From: Lepidostoma basale
Lineage: Eukaryota > Arthropoda > Insecta > Trichoptera > Lepidostomatidae
NCBI GenBank assembly: GCA_022606425.2
Contig: JAHDVF020000220.1
Span: 146,017-210,016, forward strand
Length of the DNA stretch: 64,000 nt
Direction of reading: 5' to 3'
In this document: positions 23,062 through 34,230 of the stretch, one piece after another
Position numbering within the stretch: position 1 is the stretch's first letter
How the letters are laid out: each line of letters starts with the position of its first letter
Notes under the pieces: generated by a model
The model's database searches: none
The model's input: the letters and a program-made list of their open reading frames with translations, nothing else
What the model was told of the DNA's origin: nothing
Translations under genes and position numbers: made by a program

Positions 23062-23280
23062 TAATACGAATGAAAACGTCAGTTTCCTAGAAGTTTTATT
23101 ATATTTTATGGGAATGACATGTATCGCCCTTCTAAGACATCATCAAATGACGTTTGATAATGCCTTAGAAGGGCGATACATGTCATTCCTATAAAATATA
23201 ATAAAACTTCTAGAAAACTGACGTTTTCATTCGTATTAATTATTTAATATGGAGTTTTACATAATTATTCAAGAAACAAT
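23062..23280 (+). mobile_element. Family D element, complete, with target duplication
   Basis: The palindrome 23062-23240 holds two facing motifs: minus (23116-23148) TTGATGA and plus (23154-23184) TTGATAA, each with T, stem II (GCCTT/AGGGC on plus), GATA in place of GAAA, and CATGTC. The right side continues 40 bp beyond the palindrome to CAAGAAACAAT. Flanks AAAGAACTGTTCT (23049-23061) and AAAGAATTGTTCT (23281-23293) match 12 of 13. This fits a retroelement with one unique 3' extension. Confidence 0.75.
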
Positions 23281-23284
23281 AAAG

Positions 23285-23954
23285 AATTGTTCTGAGTAAT
23301 TATAAGAATACTTTATTAGAGTTCATACTCTATAGAATTTGGGAAACGTTGGATTTTGTTAATAATAATGTTTTATAAAGATTTATGAACATAATAATAT
23401 TTCGAATATTTTTATTTTATTTATAAATAATAACTATTAGACACCACACCTTCGAGGAGATGGCGTGATTAGATTGAATTAATTTGATTTTGCATATGTA
23501 TGATGCTTAGCGATAGAAATAAAGTACTATATCTACCGACAGAAACACATTACAGTTAAACATAGTCTAGAATAGTAGTCAGCAATCGTAGCCTATGGTT
23601 CAGTATGGAAGCAAGCGAGTACGGGGCCGGCATACGTTGGCAAAAAGCTTCATAGAAAAAGCTGGCGGAGCTTTAGAGCGAACTAACCTGAATATTTAAT
23701 GCTCAGCTCCGCTGCAGCCATTTGAACGTTGATATTTCTAAGGGAACCCTCCAGCAAGCGCTCACTTAAAATTATTAACACTGAGTCGCAACGCCGGGTA
23801 CCAAAACGAATAACTAAAATGAAGACTACTACAATGTGAATTTATAATCACATTGAAAGCAATTCGATTCCAATTTTTTTTTTAAATCGTTAACGCAATA
23901 CAACCTACATAACACAATTATGCTGAAATTCGCGTTTTGAATATTAAAAAATCT
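23285..23954. other. No gene recognised
   Basis: 23580-23800 is moderately GC and unique (CGCTCAAGTC-free, no ORF). The rest is AT-rich. Nothing supported. Confidence 0.4.
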
Positions 23955-24300
23955 CTTCTATATACACCATTATTTTGTGTTGCGGATTCACCTATATATA
24001 TTTTTTCATTCTTTGTAACACTTTATTTTTACATACAAATAAAATAAAAAATACAAACATATTACGGGACACAGAAACCCTCCCCAGAAAACGCAGAAAT
24101 CAGTGTAATTAAAAATATATCATATCCAAAACAAATATTATCATGAATGTGCTCAGTTTTTTCATATACATGAATTTATAATTTTTTGTATAATATTTAT
24201 TATATTATTAATTACACTGGTCTTCTGTGTCTCGAAACATGTTTGTAATTTTATTTGTATGTAAAAATAAAGTGTTGTTACAAAGAATGAAAAAAATATC
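23955..24300. mobile_element. Family E palindromic copy
   Basis: The terminus CTTCTATATACACCATTATT is at 23955. Inverted arms are 24005-24075 and 24232-24292 (TTGTAACACTTTATTTTTAC against GTAAAAATAAAGTGTTGTTA). Both hammerhead-like cores are damaged: right CTCGAAACATGTTTG, left CCCGTAATATGTTTG. Confidence 0.65.
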
Positions 24301-24779
24301 GATTGACATATTTTGCTTTACTAAAAAAATAAGATTACGCTCTTAAAGGCAAAACGTAACAGTTATAGTTATAATAAAATTCTTTAAAAATATCCAAATT
24401 CACATATTAGATATTGAAATATAAATAATTACTGAAGCACCACTGCTTCACCAAAATCTTACTATAATATTTGTTAATTTGCGAATGTTGCGACTAATAT
24501 AGAAATCTTTCAGTGATTAAATGACTTAGGCTTCCAACGCTAGCATTCTATGCACGTATATCACGTATCAAAATCTCAAAAACACCACAGAACGTAGTGA
24601 TCGTTAAGAACTTGAAAAATATTAAATTAAAAAAAGATTTGTGCAAAAAAATAACATGTATAATTAATACATAAAAATCAGCTGACGATTTTTAATAAAT
24701 AAAATACTCCATTGTATAAAGTTTTAGGCAACCAAAATGCATAATTCATTACGAGTGTGGGAGTATAAACTTAAATTCA
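24301..24779. other. No gene recognised
   Basis: AT-rich, unique, no signal seen. Confidence 0.5.
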
Positions 24780-25010
24780 CGTTTTGGCCGATGTTCAGTC
24801 AATTTGTTAGCTATTAAAGTGGGTGGGGGGTGTGGCCACCCCCACCTCCACGCGCTCTCCCCCGAGCCAGTAAATCTCTTAAACAGTTCACTTGACCGTA
24901 AACGGCAATAAACTTTTCATTTATGGCTATTAGTCTAGCGCCGGGAATGGGTATTATTTCGGTGAATCTTTTGTTTTGAGAGTGGTATAGAAAATTCTTC
25001 ATTTGTATCG
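24780..25010. other. GC-balanced patch with palindrome
   Basis: GGGGGTGTGGCCACCCCC at 24826-24843 is a near-perfect palindrome. Non-repetitive, no convincing ORF. Confidence 0.35.
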
Positions 25011-25639
25011 GAGATTAGGCCAGAGATAACGATGATACAACATGTTAATGTAATCTTGTGTATTCGTTATAAGTACGTATTTTGTTCTACGCATTTAACT
25101 ACGTAATACGTATTTATGGTTATGCAATTACGTACAAGGTTGTACAGGAAATATAAAACGTACCATATAATATAACAAATGTTCAACAGAGATAACTTTG
25201 TTCTGACTGTGATTAAAATGACAAAACGTTAAGTCGATTGCAGGTTTTACAAGATAATGATTTCAAAGTTATCCACTTAATCGAACTCGAGAGCGTTTAC
25301 TCGAGAATTTCTAAGGAAGACGATTTTAATAAGTGTACTACATATACGTACTAACAGTACAGGGTAATAAATAACTCACATGAGAAGTAATCTGTGTAAT
25401 AAATAAATATTCCATACATCTAAAGTAAATATGCGATCATTCCGCAAAGAAATCAAAAATCATTACTGATTGTACGCCAAAAAATAAGTTCATAAAAACA
25501 TACAATGAACGCATTTACAGATTAGAAGAATAAAATAATTGATATTATACATAGAAACAACCAAATTAAAAAAAAATGTATATAATGTCAATATATTAAG
25601 TTACATATTCTTAAACTTTTTAAATATTTATTAATATAG
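25011..25639. other. No gene recognised
   Basis: AT-rich unique sequence without coding signal. Confidence 0.5.
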
Positions 25640-26341
25640 TATGTTTTTTGTGGTTTGGTTTTTAAACTGGCAACATTGTTTCTACAGACTGTCAATTTGA
25701 CAGTTGACAGTTGATTTGTAGTCAGTACATTTTGCCATTTCACCCAGTTGCTCAATAAAGGTGTCGAAAATTGGACTTCACGATTGCGCTTCATTCGAGC
25801 TAGCCGTGGCGCTCATTAGCCCGAAATCATATTGAAACAAAACTGGCATAAAAGTATCTATTAAATAAAGCCAATATCATAGACATTAACATTATTTTAA
25901 TGTATTTTCTTTTTTCATTTTGAATTTATATACCTCTAAAAAAAACACCTTTATGTAACAATGTGTATAAGGGTGATACTTTAATTAATTTTTCATTTTG
26001 AATTTGATCCCTTATACACATTGTTACACCTTTATGTAACAATGTGTATAAGGGATCAAATTCAAAATGAATGAAAAAACACATTAAAATAATGTTAATG
26101 TCTACGATATTGGCTTTATTTAATAGATACATTTATGCCATTATTGTTTAAATATGATTTCGGGCATATGAGCGCCACGGCTAGCTCGAATGAAGCGCAA
26201 TCGTGAAGTCCAATTTTACACACCTTCATTGAGCAACTGGATGAAATGGCAAAACGTATTGACCACAAATCAACTGTTAACTGTCAAATTGGCAGTCTGT
26301 ATAAACAATGTTGTCAGTTTAAAAACAAAACTTAAAAAAAA
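25640..26341. mobile_element. Foldback element of about 700 bp
   Basis: Left arm 25654-25910 and right arm 26080-26331 are inverted copies (TTTTTAAACTGGCAACATTG against CAATGTTGTCAGTTTAAAAA; GCGCTTCATTCGAGCTAGCC against GGCTAGCTCGAATGAAGCGC). The centre holds three copies of CCTTTATGTAACAATGTG, alternating in orientation. The arms differ at several sites. No transposase and no clear target duplication. Confidence 0.75.
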
Positions 26342-26774
26342 ATCCCTATATATTCATTACGGGATGGATCAAGTAATTCTTTTGTACGATCGTTTTCCCG
26401 TCGTGTATGGGTGACAATGTGAATAATAAGGCAGATAAAGGCGGAGAGGCATTAAATCCTTCGGCGAAGGTTACATAATAATACCGCATTATCCGATGGC
26501 GAACAATTACAGAGAACAAACGGGTATTGATTGATGTGACGATAGGAAGGTTAGAATGCCTCAATGATAAGCGATGGACTGACTCTCGAGATCGGTGGCA
26601 CATCTGACGGCAGCGTGCGAAATTACATGTAAAAATGGTATCCGATACTGAAGCTGCGTATCGATTACGCGCAGCAAAGTATTGAAAATTGCCTCGCGCG
26701 ACAGCAAGGCACAAAGGCTAAGGCCACGCTGAAGTGATAAAGTTTTCAAAAAATAATATGGTTGTTTGAAAATT
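26342..26774. other. Non-repetitive mixed-composition segment
   Basis: A 122-residue minus frame (26346-26714) covers it but begins in the foldback flank and has no recognisable domain. Candidate conserved noncoding DNA (26390-26730). Confidence 0.35.
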
Positions 26775-26880
26775 TCAAAGTAGAAGTTCATTTTAAACAA
26801 TGAAAAAGGAATTGTTTTTATTTAATGTATATTTAGTATCCACTGATGTTGGATGACATCAGTGGATTTTAAAAGAACAA
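26775..26880. mobile_element. Family B remnant lacking the ribozyme core
   Basis: The terminus GTAGAAGTTCATTTTAAACA equals 57811. The sequence then runs to a collapsed palindrome ATCCACTGATG / CATCAGTGGAT (26840-26868) with both motifs deleted. Confidence 0.55.
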
Positions 26881-26929
26881 AACGATTTTTTTCAATTTTC
26901 ATTATTTTGATCAGTTTTCCACTACAGAA

Positions 26930-27214
26930 TCACGAAGCGTGCAGTATGGCAACCGCTATAGTATGGTGTACATTGGTTCGCTAGGATAACACGCAGCGTA
27001 ACTCTAAGCACCAAGAGAAGCGTCTCCCTGTGTTGCCGTAGCCATAGGGTATGGTCACACCGGAGTGCCAGAGTAGGAGTCAAGATGAACACCTGGCGAA
27101 CCAACGTATGGCGTACTAAGGTATCAGCCACACTATACGCTTCACGCCACAGTGCGTGATCATAAGCCACCTGTGTCTTGACTCCTACTCTGGCACTCCG
27201 GCGTGGCCGTACTC
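26930..27214. mobile_element. Interleaved inverted repeats, MITE-like
   Basis: Pair 1: GAAGCGT...TTGGTTCGCTAG (26934-26985) with CTGGCGAACCAA...ACGCTTC (27094-27145). Pair 2: ATGGTCACACCGGAGTGCCA (27051-27070) with TGGCACTCCGGCGTGGCC (27191-27208). The order is 1-2-1'-2', as expected from two overlapping inverted copies of one element. Confidence 0.6.
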
Positions 27215-27654
27215 TTAGTGACGGATCGGCAGTTTCGAACGGTTTTATGCGTTAAAGGATTTTTTAATTAGTGATATGTTAAAATTAACAACATTGACAC
27301 AAATTTAAATAATAAGTTGTGAAACTGAAGAACTTCATGTTTAATTGTACAAATCATAGGTAGGTGAAGGCAGGAATATAATTACAATTAACATTTTAAA
27401 CATATGATAAATAAATTAGGTATGCACAAAATGGGACCCACTCCAGTTCATTCATAGACGGAATAAGATATTTAAATTAAATTACAACTCTTTATAGGTA
27501 TTTATTTAATTATTCAGCAACATTCATTAGTCCATTAATTTATTTTTAATAAAAACTAAATAATTATGAGTGAACGTGAGTACTTTTCAATGTAAACTTT
27601 AAGCATATTAAAATTAAAATTTTGGTGGTAACTAGAAAATAAATAAATACAAGA
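27215..27654. other. No gene recognised
   Basis: AT-rich unique sequence. Confidence 0.5.
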
Positions 27655-27795
27655 ATGATGCATAAATAGGGGGTGTTTTAATTTAATACAAACATAGATA
27701 GGGGCGAAAAGGAAAGGATGGAGTGCCGCATCGGTTAAAGTGTGGCAGTCCATTCTTTCTGCCTACCCCTTCGGGGAGACGGCGTGATGATTAGT
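27655..27795 (+). mobile_element. SINE-like unit with R-family LINE tail
   Basis: GGGGCGAAAAGGAAAGGATG and GTGCCGCATCGGTTAAAG are followed by the R-family end GTGGCAGTCCATTCTTTCTG to GGCGTGATGATTAG. It shares the same junction with 5236-5426 in the opposite orientation. Confidence 0.55.
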
Positions 27796-28429
27796 TTAGT
27801 TTTTTTTAGTTCAAATATAGATTTAATGTACTGCTTTTTATATTTAATAAAAAATGAAAATGAAATGAAAAATTAAAAAAAATTGTACATGAGCAATATC
27901 GGAAAATAAATATATTTTGATATGAAAATATTGTTTTCTCTATATCGTGCGCGGTCTGAAATAGAACAATGTGATGATAATCCACATTCAAGTGCAGCAA
28001 ATGAAAATTCAAAAATTTAACCCAGATGTAACGGTCTAGATGCAGTGCGCTACTACCAAGCAAGGTGGTGGTGGTTACTGTCGTAAAAGTTGAAAGAAAC
28101 AATAACCGCAGCCGAGAAACGGGAGCAAATGCGCATTCTTCTTGCAATGCCATTATTTAATGTGTAATAACATAGCGCGATTCGTAACTAACACAAGGCG
28201 CACTTATCAACATCGGGGATCTGACCTTACTACGGGAATACTTGAAAACATTATCTAGAATCGATTTTGAAAGCGCACGCACATAATTCTGTTAAATAGG
28301 GCCATTGTGAACGGCGTGCAAATATGAGATAGAGGCGATTCAGTATCTGAAATCGAACAAAACTTAACAATTTCTGTACCGGAGAGTAATAAAAATTCTT
28401 AAGTGATTTTTTGCGAGAAATGAGTTAAG
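27796..28429. other. No gene recognised
   Basis: 27950-28390 is moderately GC and unique. A 115-residue minus frame lies in 27806-28153 but has no recognisable domain. Confidence 0.35.
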
Positions 28430-28690
28430 ATGCTCAGCAGACCTTAAGTGTAAAGATAATCAGTCAGAGTTTAGATCGAGACTCAAAACGCACATTTTCA
28501 AATTATCATTTCCTGATAGGAAGGGCTGATCGACTACGTCAGTGCAGCCTTTATACTAAATCTGTTTATTATTATTATTATTTTTTTATCTAGTTCATAA
28601 AACGGAGCATTTTCCACAGCGCCATTAAGATGAGTAATTCATAAAAATGGCGCTCTATAAATTATCCAATTTATTATTATTATTATTATG
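28430..28690 (+). mobile_element. L2/CR1-type LINE 3' end
   Basis: From about 28465 the frame reads QSEFRSRLKTHIFKLSFPDR before a stop, the terminal SRLKTHxF motif. The 3' UTR has two short ATT runs and AAAATGGCGCTCTATAAATT. Confidence 0.65.
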
Positions 28691-28815
28691 TCACATTTTC
28701 ATAATGTTATGATTCTGCCCTGGGCCATTGTTTATCCAGGCAGTAATATCTTACTTTAACCGTTAGAGTGCCGAGGAGCGCCGTCGCGCTTGTAGGTAGA
28801 TTAATAGTATTCAAT

Positions 28816-29012
28816 TTCTAACTAACTAACTAACTAACCATCACGCCGTCTCCCCGAAGGGGTGGGCAGAAAGAATGGACTGCCACACCTTTCTTTCCTG
28901 ACATATTTCTCTCGCTTCCTCAACATTCATACATCGTGTCATGCACGCGCGTCGATTTCTCTGACTCCTCACATGGCCGACATTCAATATTTGATTTATT
29001 TGATCGTGCCAC
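28816..29012 (-). mobile_element. R-family LINE 3' end
   Basis: TAAC repeats (28818-28837), then CCATCACGCCGTCTCCCCGA. On minus it encodes TWHDQINQILNVGHVRSQRN, RRACMTRCMNVEEARE and ends HPFGETA. Frame open, well preserved, 5'-truncated at about 29012. Confidence 0.8.
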
Positions 29013-30361
29013 GTATTCAATTTCTGTATTTTTATTATCATGGTGTGAATCCTAGTGAAGAGAATGTTGAAAGAAATATGAAAATTGGTGTATTTTTACA
29101 GAAATGGCACATTGTTTTCTTGTAAATATAAATTATCGATAAAAATAGACATTTCTTTTGATATTTTAGAATATTTTGGTGAAATATGTTTGGCACTCAA
29201 ACGGTTAATATATCAATAAGATAAAATTGTACCATATATAACTCATTTCGAGAAAATAATCACCTAAGATATTATGGCTCTCAGGTACAAATTTATAAAC
29301 TTACATATACATATAAAAAAATATGATATTTTCAGTTCCCTCCATTTGAAACAAACATATAATCACAATAATAGATCGCGAAGGAATGTTTTTTTTGGTA
29401 AAACTTATGTAAACAGCTTAAGAAAATATCGAGTTTTCACTAAACTAAGCGCATGTTTTGAACAATGACAAGATAAGTGCCCAGGATCGAACCCACGTCT
29501 TTTGCACTGAAAGCTAAGTATTCTGTTTTTACCTATCGTTTGATATAATAAGCAATAATGATATGTACTAGCCCTTTTTCCAAATTGGAAATCTTAAGTA
29601 AAAATAAAAGTGCTAAAATAGTAGATGTTTGTAATAATTGTATGAATCAAGAAAGATAATATATTAATTATATATTCAGTTAGTTTTTCGATTACGAAAT
29701 ATACCTAAATTGTTATTCGTAATAGATCCCTAGAGCTAATTATCTCTGAGAACGGTTAGGAACGAATGAAGGAACAGACAGAGCAGCCAATATAACCATT
29801 GCATACAGAGACCGTGGAGCCAGTTAGTGGCACGTAGGCACTTATTCCCAAATTGCCAACTTAGTGGCGTCAGGACAAAAATGAAACGAAAAACGAAATT
29901 TGAGGAAATATACTCGTATTACGTGACTCTTGGTGAGTTTCACGAACTGGAACGGACGGGAGAGGAACCATGTTTATAAGGCACATTTTCGCTTGCCAAT
30001 GCAACTTATACGCTAATTTTTGATAACTTTAATGCGTTAAAACTGTGGAATACCACAATGGAGAATTTTTTTAATGAATTAAAACACTGACAGTATTACT
30101 AATACGTAAATGTCTTTTTAACAAGCAATGCTGGAATGATGATTTCGTATAATCAACGTTTTGGTTCACAAATTTAGTACTCAATTTGCTTGATTGCTGC
30201 AATTTTACGGCAATAAAATATAATTTAAAACCACACAAATATTGTTTTAAGTTTACGGAATATAATGATGTGTCATATTTTTGATAAACCTAAGGCAGTG
30301 TAGAATTCTATGACATTTTTTGAGAATTAAAACAGTATTTTAATAAATAAATAAAAATAAA
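29013..30361. other. No gene; possible SINE head
   Basis: At 29485-29500 CAGGATCGAACCCACGTC looks like a minus-strand B box. 29740-29990 is unique, mixed composition. No ORF supported. Confidence 0.4.
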
Positions 30362-30600
30362 ACAAGCCGTTCCTCCGCATGGGTAGGCAGAAAGAATGGA
30401 CTGCCGCACTAATTTATCATGACACACTCATAATAACGTATAATTTATTAACCATTCTTTACTCATCCATGCGCTTCATATGTCCGAACCAACTCAATGA
30501 TTCCGTCATAAATTTGTTCATATTACTTTCTTCCGCATTACATTCCTTCCGTATATCAGCATTTGAAACTCTGACGTATATCGTTCTACATCTAGCGTGA
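30362..30600 (-). mobile_element. R-family LINE 3' end, degraded
   Basis: CCGCATGGGTAGGCAGAAAG, TCATCCATGCGCTTCATATG and AACCAACTCAATGATTCCG are diverged from the 62311 copy. Internal deletion between 30420 and 30450. Confidence 0.6.
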
Positions 30601-31020
30601 GCAATATAAAATTATCTGAATTCAAGTGTATAGGTTATAAAGGGTTGAGGAATGCAATCGCGAGAGCCGCGAGCATTTAACATGTATAGAATAGCTGTCA
30701 CAACACTGTTGAGCGGATAACCAAGGAATCAATGACCCAGCAATGACAATATTCCCATTAAGATGACTGCTTGACTCATACCCGCTGCCGCTGGCGATAG
30801 GTACTCGACGCACGGACCCATATGGCTCCAATTAGGGTCTACCGATTGGACAGAGTCCGCAGACCTTCAAGCGGTTCTATACAGGAACTGAAGATTGCGA
30901 ATTTATCCTCCAAGCGACCGCAAATGCGTCGTAAAAATATTAATACTACTTCCAATGTTTTAAATAAATCTGTAAAATATTTGTATGTCATACAAATGTA
31001 TTAAAAAAACGAGAATCAAA
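30601..31020. other. No gene recognised
   Basis: Unique, mixed composition at 30640-30930. Small frames on both strands without recognisable domains. Confidence 0.4.
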
Positions 31021-31025
31021 TGTAA

Positions 31026-31255
31026 ACGGAACGTCGTCTGCGGTGGTACGGCTATGTGACCAGGAGGGACGATGAGTACATCGTCCACGAGACCCTGCAA
31101 CTGGAAGATGGAAGAAGGGGATCGGGTCGGCTTCCTGCAACGTGGATGTCCACAGTTGGGAACGTCCTGAGGGCGGTAGGACTGGACAGCCAGATGACCC
31201 AGGATCACGAGACTTGGCGGAGCAGTATTAGGAGAGCCGACCCTAAATAACGAAA
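31026..31255 (+). mobile_element. RTE-like LINE 3' end, another family
   Basis: The frame reads ERRLRWYGYVTRRDDEYIVH, then GRRGSGRLPATWMSTVGNVL and ETWRSSIRRADPK, stop at 31248-31250. LRWYGxVxRRDDEY is the typical C-terminal RTE block. Open frame, truncated, and different from families R and S. Confidence 0.75.
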
Positions 31256-31362
31256 GAAAAAGGGAATCAAATGTAAACAGATTATAGGTGTATTTTAGGA
31301 TCTTGGGTATATCCGTTTAACTTCCTCGAGTGACGATTCGGTTATCGTTGCAGTCTCTAATT

Positions 31363-31620
31363 GGACTTGGATCTTCTGGTTTACAGAGGTTCAGCTCTAA
31401 TAGCGTTTCTTCTTACATTTGTTGGAAATGGATTTGGTGTTTATTTCGTTGGTGGTTAGGTGTATATCCTGATGTGTTTCCCCGAAAGAGAAAAAGAGAG
31501 ACGTAACAAATACAGAATTGGATTGTCGCAGCGAAGAACAAGGAGTTGGAGGCAAGGCTTGATGGAGGCCAAAACCCAATATGGGCTGTAGGACCATCGA
31601 AAAAAAGGAAAAATATAAAT
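31363..31620 (+). mobile_element. RTE-like LINE end with upstream repeat unit
   Basis: CTTGGATCTTCTGGTTTACA at 31368 is shared with the tandem array at 35365. The frame at 31535-31590 reads WRQGLMEAKTQYGL and a stop, the usual short RTE coda. Confidence 0.5.
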
Positions 31621-32224
31621 ATTTGATATAAAGGAAATAACGAATCTTGTGCGGCCAAGCATAGAAACAAATGTATGTAAAAATATAATGCAAAAAGTCA
31701 TTGAGATTTAAATATGGCGGATTAATGAGCACTGGTTTGAAACTGGAACGACTTAAAATTATATCGCGATATTATCGCAAAAGTCGGAGAACACAATTAC
31801 AATTTTCACTCCGAAGGCTAAAATAATGAAAAAGTCGTCAATAAAAGTGGCGATTAGCATAGATGCGAAACCGTTCCTAATTCGTATGTAGGTTACACGG
31901 AGACCTCATCGCGCATTCGTGAATAATTGACGGCAGGGCTGCGAGCCTTGCAGCTCCGCTCGGTGATAAATAATGCCAGTAGTGTTTACGCGCCGGGGAT
32001 ATCAAAAGATTCTCCCTAATAAATGTTTGGTTTTATGTTTGAATTTCAGCGCCGACTTAGAGGCGGTTACGGTGCCCGGTTAGAGTTTACGCAAACACTT
32101 TGTGGGTCACACGGACGCGGCTACATTTAGACAAATGCGAGGCCGGCCGCGAGTCCTACCGCCCATCTTAGGTATACCCGATTTCGTCAAACTTTGCGTC
32201 TGCACATGTGCGATACACGCATAC
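31621..32224. other. Non-repetitive segment
   Basis: 31780-32220 is mixed composition, unique, with no ORF supported. Candidate conserved noncoding DNA. Confidence 0.35.
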
Positions 32225-32628
32225 TTAAAGGCCGTGCCAAACTGTTTGAAACAAGCTCTCCACAAGGGTGAGAGCTGTGGAACCCACGGTTGGTGTAGCG
32301 TCCACATACTGTTGTCAACAAGCTCTCCACAGGAGTCACCTTTGTGGAGCCCACGGTTGGTGTGGCATCCACAGTAGACACCATTTTCGTTCAATACCTC
32401 CGCACTCCACCGATCGCGATGCCGCTATGCAACTGACCTTGACTGGTGGAATGTGGAGCCCCCACATGTGGAATGCGTGTTTACAACGGCGCGATCCACA
32501 CGCTACTATGCGCGTCCGTCCACAAAGGTCAAACGAATTTTGGTTTAAAACAAGTGTCTACACAGTTTTAAACCGCTGGTGGAGACCGATGTGGAGAGCT
32601 TGTTTAAAACAGTGTGGCACGGCTTTAA
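32225..32628. mobile_element. MITE with TTAA ends and 35 bp inverted termini
   Basis: TTAA at 32225-32228 and 32625-32628 border inverted termini AGGCCGTGCCAAACTGTTTG (left) and AGCCGTGCCACACTGTTTTA (right, complement), continuing through ACAAGCTCTCCACA. Inside, TCCACA/TGTGGA occurs about a dozen times and CCCACGGTTGGTGT twice (32283, 32351). TTAA borders suggest piggyBac-type targeting, but the termini are not ones I know. Confidence 0.7.
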
Positions 32629-33398
32629 GCCAGAGTCACGCGAAGTCAGACTCGGGTGTAGATGAAACCAGGCTCATCGGCCATAGTCCGGGAGAGACGG
32701 GAGTGTGCCATCGATCTGAAGATTGGGCTGCCATCTAGGGGAGCTTACACAATACCAATATATCACAACCCAATAAAAAAATACTAATGTGAGTGTTAAC
32801 GTAATAATTACACGAATTTAATTTGTTAATTTTATATACGGCAGAGACACCGCGAGAAATATATAAGATATAAACAAAAATATATATAATATATAAACAT
32901 ATCGTAAGTTACCAATACCCAGCAGTTTATAATTTTCAGCAGTTCTACATAGTTTACTTAGAATATAGTCAAAAGAAGCGTGCTCGATATCAAATAATAA
33001 TCATATATCATAATGCAAATATAAATTTTAAATCTATGGAGGTAAAAAAAGTAAAAATAAAACATACATAAAACCCGGATACCGAAAATCCACTCGCCTG
33101 GTGCTATTCGCTTTCGTCAATTGGCGAGATGGATATCTGGAGAAGAAGAAAACAGTCTCATTCATAATATTGTCATTAAAGTTATTATTATTAGTTCAGG
33201 GGAGGAGACTTCGGGGCAATCCGGGAAACCATAGCAGACTTTTAAAACTACACTGTAAAAATAATTATATACGATGTTACGAAATTCATTAAATACAATC
33301 AATTTACTTTAAAATAAATAACAATTAGCACTTATTTTGATGTCACAAATCATAAGCACACTTTATTATATAGTTATTGTTTAAACCAAAGATCATAT
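32629..33398. other. No gene recognised
   Basis: 32629-32740 is GC-balanced, then AT-rich. 33080-33240 is unique. No ORF supported. Confidence 0.4.
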
Positions 33399-33683
33399 AC
33401 AGGGTGTCCCAGTTGTCGACGTCAAGCCAGAAACGGATGATAGGGCAAGTCATGCTGGTTATGAGAAAAATGTAAAAAAATATAATATATAAATTTTGTA
33501 TTTTTGAAATTATAGGCATTTAAAAAAAATCGAGAATTGATTTTTTTATTTTTTCGATTTTTTTTAAATGCCTGTAATTTCAAAAATACAAAACTTATAT
33601 TTTTTTCTACATTTTTCTCATAACCAGCATGACTTGCCCTATCATATATTTCCGGCTTGACGTCGACATCTGGGACATCCTGT
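33399..33683. mobile_element. Palindromic Tc/mariner-like MITE
   Basis: Ends ACAGGGTGTCCCAG and CTGGGACATCCTGT, arms of about 130 bp (GCAAGTCATGCTGGTTATGA against TCATAACCAGCATGACTTGC) around 33541, flanked by TA-rich sequence consistent with a TA target. No transposase. Confidence 0.8.
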
Positions 33684-33949
33684 ATATAACTGCAGAATGG
33701 AATCGATACTGTGCATATCTTTATCGGGCCAATCACTTGAATTTTAGTAATAAATCGGGTTAAAAAATATATAAAACAAAGTGTTGTTACAAAATGTAAC
33801 ATTGTAGTACTACTGCGCAGCATAGAAAATACAAAATAATATTTTTATGTAAGAAAAAACACATATTGTATTTAATGGATGCAAAAAACCCGTTTTCCCA
33901 TGGTGATACTTTATTGTGTAAAATTAAATGAAAATCCAAAATATACTAT

Positions 33950-34060
33950 TCACTTGAATAACATTGTGTTTTTATAACACTTTATGCACTTTCACAAACT
34001 TGTTTCGGACTGCACATGTCTTTCCTTAGTATATTTTAAAATTATTTTTTACACTGAGTG
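33950..34060 (-). mobile_element. Family E fragment
   Basis: TTCACTTGAATAACATTG, GCACTTTCACAAACTTGTTT and CGGACTGCACATGTCTTTCC parallel 16983-17070. The minus motif has CTAAGGA, GTCC and GAAACAAG, decayed. Confidence 0.55.
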
Positions 34061-34100
34061 TAAAATAAGTGATCTACTCGTAGTTGATAGCTCTAGGCGT

Positions 34101-34230
34101 AATTAATATCAATGAAAACGTCTGTTCTCTACCTTTTTTAAATGCCTAAGGAAGGCGAAACATGTCATTTCTATAAAATATAAATAAAAATCTAGAAAAC
34201 ATACATTTTCATTAATATTTACTAATTATC
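34101..34230 (+). mobile_element. Family D copy, left motif deleted
   Basis: AATGAAAACGTCTGTTCTC on the left, AAGGCGAAACATGTCATTTC (plus motif 3' half) and TAGAAAACATACATTTTCAT on the right. The CTGATGA-like box is lost. Confidence 0.6.

Noticed and set aside
26346..26714. 122-residue minus-strand protein
   Set aside because: It starts in unrelated DNA and reads into the flank of a foldback element. No recognisable domain or exon signals.
32102..32738. Overlapping ORFs of 91-156 residues
   Set aside because: They coincide with a MITE with inverted termini and internal repeats, which explains the open frames on both strands.
33422..33823. 133-residue minus-strand protein
   Set aside because: It is a reading through the palindromic MITE at 33399-33683.
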